NCBI GenBank assembly: GCA_937967705.1
Contig: CALCJG010000428.1
Span: 1-14,649 of the forward strand
Direction: 5' to 3'
DNA length: 14,649 bases
DNA from: an uncultured Spirochaetia bacterium
GTDB lineage: Bacteria; Spirochaetota; UBA4802; JAGODF01
In this document: positions 12,312-14,649 of the stretch, piece after piece
Numbering within the stretch: position 1 is the first letter of the stretch
Layout: every line of letters begins with the position of its first letter
Notes under the pieces: generated by a model
The model's input: the letters and a program-made list of their open reading frames with translations, nothing else
Database searches by the model: none
What the model was told of the DNA's origin: nothing
Made by a program: the position numbers and the translations under genes

Positions 12312-13349
12312 ATGAAAACCCGCATCACAGAGCTGTTCAAGATCAAATATCCCATCATCCTCTCCGGCATGAGCTGGATCAGCACCCCGGAGCTGGTAGC
12401 CGCGGTCTGCAACGCCGGCGGTCTGGGAATCCTGGCGACCGGTATCCTGAATTCCGAGGAGACTAAGGAATATATCCGCAAGGTGAAGGAGCTGACCAAG
12501 AAGCCCTTTGCCGCCAATGTTACCCTCTACTTCCCCGGTGCCGAGCGAAATGCGAAGATCCTAATAGAGAACAAGGTGCCCGTGGTCAATTACGCCCTGG
12601 GCAAGGGCGATTGGATTTCCAAGGAAGTACATGCCTATGGGGGTAAGGTGGTGGCCACTGTGACCACTCTGAAACACGCCCTGGCCGCCCAGCGGGACGG
12701 CGCGGATGCTCTCATCGTCACAGGACATGAGGCCGCGGGACACGGAGGAGCGGTTACTTCACTGGCGCTGGTGCCCAGCATCGCCGATGCGGTGGATATC
12801 CCTGTCATCGCCGCGGGCGGTTTTGCCGACGGACGGGGACTTTTGACGGCTCTGGCCCTCGGGGCAGAGGGCATCGCCATGGGTACCCGTTTCATGAATA
12901 CTGTGGAAAGTCCCGTACACTCCTCTCAGAAACAGATGAGCGTGGAGCGGGATGTTTACGATACCATCTATACGGACAAGGTGGATGGACTGCCTGCCCG
13001 TGTGATGGATTCGAAGGGAGCCAGGAAGCTGATCAACAAGAAACTCAATCCGCTGAGCGCCCTCATCAATTCCCGCAAGATTGCCGCGCTCCTGGGATTT
13101 CCCTGGCTGAAACTGGCGGTGGGTATCCTCCTGGCGGGCTGGAAACGCTCCATTCAGATGGCCCGCATGGCAATCGGTTTTGAGGCCTTCAAGGTGGGGA
13201 CGATGGACGGCGACAATGAAAGGGGCGTGCTTCCCATCGGTCAGATAACGGGGATTATCCACGACACGCCGACCGTGGCGGATCTGCTGGACCGCATGGT
13301 CAAGGAAGCCAAGGCAGTCAGCAAGAAGGTTGCCGGTAAGATCGGTTAG
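12312..13349 (+). CDS. Nitronate monooxygenase / FabK-like FMN-dependent oxidoreductase
   Basis: The protein has 345 residues and is a TIM-barrel FMN enzyme of the nitronate monooxygenase/enoyl-ACP reductase II family. MKTRITELFKIKYPIILSGM (1-20) is the family's opening strand. GGLGIL (36-41), PFAANVTL (65-72), GHEAAGHGG (138-146) with His144 aligning with the catalytic His, PVIAAGGFADGRG (164-176) and GAEGIAMGTRF (184-194) bind the FMN phosphate. The family oxidises alkyl nitronates or reduces enoyl-ACP; motif reading cannot separate them, but the GHEAAGH form is common in the nitronate branch. Residues about 235-290 form a longer region than usual, with hydrophobic helices (LLGFPWLKLAVGILLAGW). 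AGGAG at 12301-12305, six bases before the ATG, sets the start. A terminator follows at 13366-13382. Confidence 0.9.
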   Translation: MKTRITELFKIKYPIILSGMSWISTPELVAAVCNAGGLGILATGILNSEETKEYIRKVKELTKKPFAANVTLYFPGAERNAKILIENKVPVVNYALGKGDWISKEVHAYGGKVVATVTTLKHALAAQRDGADALIVTGHEAAGHGGAVTSLALVPSIADAVDIPVIAAGGFADGRGLLTALALGAEGIAMGTRFMNTVESPVHSSQKQMSVERDVYDTIYTDKVDGLPARVMDSKGARKLINKKLNPLSALINSRKIAALLGFPWLKLAVGILLAGWKRSIQMARMAIGFEAFKVGTMDGDNERGVLPIGQITGIIHDTPTVADLLDRMVKEAKAVSKKVAGKIG

Positions 13350-13365
13350 ACCGGATATGATCAAC

Positions 13366-13382
13366 CGCCGCATCGGCGTTTT
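13366..13382 (+). terminator. Short hairpin terminator after the nitronate monooxygenase gene
   Basis: CGCCG (13366-13370) and CGGCG (13374-13378) form a GC-only 5-bp stem around CAT, followed by TTTT. It begins 16 bases after the stop codon. The stem is short, so efficiency may be modest. Confidence 0.5.
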
Positions 13383-13477
13383 CTGCAATGGACGCCGGGG
13401 CGGCGGATTTCTCTCCCCCTGTTTCCCCGACGGACGACATCACCCCTACAATACTTTGCTAAAAAGTAATTGTCTTT

Positions 13478-13506
13478 TTCCGGATTTCGGAATATCGTGC
13501 TATAAT
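13478..13506 (+). promoter_or_regulatory. Extended -10 promoter with an upstream inverted repeat, for the CoA-transferase gene
   Basis: TGC directly before TATAAT (13498-13506) is a perfect extended -10 element; there is no good -35 at 17 bp. TTCCG (13478-13482) and CGGAA (13488-13492) form an inverted repeat where the -35 would be, a plausible activator or repressor site. The leader would be about 60 bases. TATAAC at 13549 is a weaker second -10 candidate. Confidence 0.55.
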
Positions 13507-13573
13507 TGTCTATAGGCATATTTGCAGTAACAAAGTACCCTTGATTTGTATAACTCTTTCGAGCGGGGGGATC

Positions 13574-14649
13574 ATGGCATTAGCGGGCAATTACGGCGAT
13601 CTGGAGAAGATCCGGCAGACTTATCCCGAGAAGTTTGAAAAAGAAGAAAACGTTTTCAGCCATATCCACCGGGGCGACAGTATCTTCATAGGTACCGCCT
13701 GCGGTGAGCCCCAGTATCTAATAGGGGCCCTCGTGAAGTACATCGAGTCCTATCCCAAGGCCTTCTTCGACGCACAGGTCATGCATGTCTGGACCCTGGG
13801 CGTTGCGCCTTATACCGATGAAAAGTTCAAAAGGAATTTTCGTCTCAATTCCTTCTTCGTGGGGGACAACACCCGGGATGCCGTCAACAAGGGGATGGCG
13901 GATTACACGCCAATCTTCCTCTCCCAGGTGCCCATGCTCTTCAACCGGGGTTTGATCAACGTGGATGTGGCGCTGATACAGGTTTCCCCGCCGGATCTGC
14001 ACGGATACATGAGCCTGGGGATCAGCGTCGATATCGTGAAAGCCGCTGTGGAGCGGGCCAAGCTGGTCATCGTACAGATCAACAACAGAATGCCCCGGGT
14101 GCACGGGGATACCTTCATTCACGTGAATGACATCGATTTCATCCTGCCCTGCGAGGAAGACATACTGGAATTCAATCCCGAGGTGCCTGACGAGATCGCC
14201 CAGCGCATAGGGAAATACGTGGCCAAGATCGTGGAAGACGGCGACACCATTCAGGTGGGATACGGCAGCATGCCCAACGCCATCCTTGCCAATCTCTCCC
14301 AGAAGAAACACCTGGGGGTTCATTCGGAACTCCTCACAGACGGGATCGTCAATCTGATGAAATGCGGGGCGGTGGACAACAGCCGCAAGACTCTGGACAG
14401 GGGCAAGACCGTTGCCTCCTTTTGCATGGGCACAAAGGAGACCTATCGTTTCCTCCATGACAATCCCACCATTGAATTCCGCACCATCGATTATACCAAC
14501 AATCCCCTCATCATAGGCAGCCAGAAGAACATGGTGGCCATCAACGCGGCCCTTCAGATCGACCTGACGGGACAGGCCACGGCGGAATCCATCGGGAGCA
14601 CCTTTTACAGCGGGGTGGGGGGGCAGGCGGATTTCATGCGGGGGGCGGT
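13574..14649 (+). CDS. Acetyl-CoA hydrolase/4-hydroxybutyrate-type CoA-transferase, C-terminus beyond the right edge
   Basis: The frame is open from the ATG at 13574 to the window end, 358 codons, without a stop; members usually have about 430-450 residues, so roughly the last fifth is missing. The protein is a family I CoA-transferase. SIFIGTACGEPQYLI (36-50) is the opening strand. VDVALIQVSPPDLHGYMSLG (130-149) is a family signature. IQVGYGSMPNAIL (226-238), GVHSELLTDG (248-257) with E252 at the catalytic glutamate position, and YSGVGGQADFMRGA (345-358), the oxyanion GVGGQ loop, are the active-site pieces. It transfers CoA between an acyl-CoA (butyryl-, 4-hydroxybutyryl- or propionyl-) and acetate, a typical step in fermentation. 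The exact substrate is not readable. GGGGGG three bases before the ATG serves as the ribosome site. Confidence 0.9.
   Translation, partial: MALAGNYGDLEKIRQTYPEKFEKEENVFSHIHRGDSIFIGTACGEPQYLIGALVKYIESYPKAFFDAQVMHVWTLGVAPYTDEKFKRNFRLNSFFVGDNTRDAVNKGMADYTPIFLSQVPMLFNRGLINVDVALIQVSPPDLHGYMSLGISVDIVKAAVERAKLVIVQINNRMPRVHGDTFIHVNDIDFILPCEEDILEFNPEVPDEIAQRIGKYVAKIVEDGDTIQVGYGSMPNAILANLSQKKHLGVHSELLTDGIVNLMKCGAVDNSRKTLDRGKTVASFCMGTKETYRFLHDNPTIEFRTIDYTNNPLIIGSQKNMVAINAALQIDLTGQATAESIGSTFYSGVGGQADFMRGA

Noticed and set aside
13718..14458. Reverse-strand open frame of 246 codons inside the CoA-transferase
   Set aside because: It is a shadow of the high-GC coding strand of a well-supported CoA-transferase.

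Overview
The window looks like a chromosomal stretch from an anaerobic or facultative Gram-negative bacterium of moderately high GC. The clues are a lipobox lipoprotein, GGAGG-type ribosome sites, sigma-70-like promoters, a multi-cysteine 4Fe-4S protein, a trypanosome/plant-type phosphofructokinase and a CoA-transferase. The mix of a degenerate HD-GYP protein, a HEAT-repeat protein and a STAS protein would fit Spirochaetota or Desulfobacterota. That is inference; there is no rRNA or other marker in the window. I see no tRNA, rRNA, transposase, integrase, phage gene or CRISPR array, so this reads as ordinary chromosome with several single genes and small operons.

Layout. 1-228 (-): the start of an unrecognised gene that runs off the left edge. 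396-3188 (+): a two-gene signalling-type operon, a degenerate HD-GYP protein followed by a membrane-anchored HEAT-repeat protein. 3306-4278 (-): a cupin followed by a STAS-domain protein. 4511-4885 (+): a small thioredoxin-like protein, overlapping tail to tail with 4872-5954 (-), a winged-helix/cysteine-rich/2x[4Fe-4S] protein. 6240-8661 (+): phosphofructokinase, an unknown 194-aa protein and a metal-binding cupin, probably co-transcribed and ended by a small hairpin terminator. 8943-9209 (+): an orphan 88-aa protein with a perfect consensus promoter overlapped by inverted repeats and with its own terminator. 9308-9706 has no convincing gene. 9707-10516 (+): a SAM-dependent methyltransferase. 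10788-11318 (+): a lipoprotein. 11357-12049 (-): a TraB/PrgY-like protein. 12312-13349 (+): a nitronate monooxygenase/FabK-like flavoprotein. 13574 to the right edge (+): an acetyl-CoA hydrolase/CoA-transferase, truncated by the window.

How they may work together. The metabolic genes (phosphofructokinase, CoA-transferase, nitronate monooxygenase, ferredoxin-like protein) fit fermentative or syntrophic carbon flow with low-potential redox chemistry. The HD-GYP/HEAT pair and the STAS protein point to signalling or protein scaffolding. No large multi-gene defence or biosynthetic system is visible. The items most worth following up are the HD-GYP protein whose HD histidine is a tyrosine, the redox/regulator-like cysteine-rich protein, and the tightly controlled-looking promoter of the 88-aa orphan gene.
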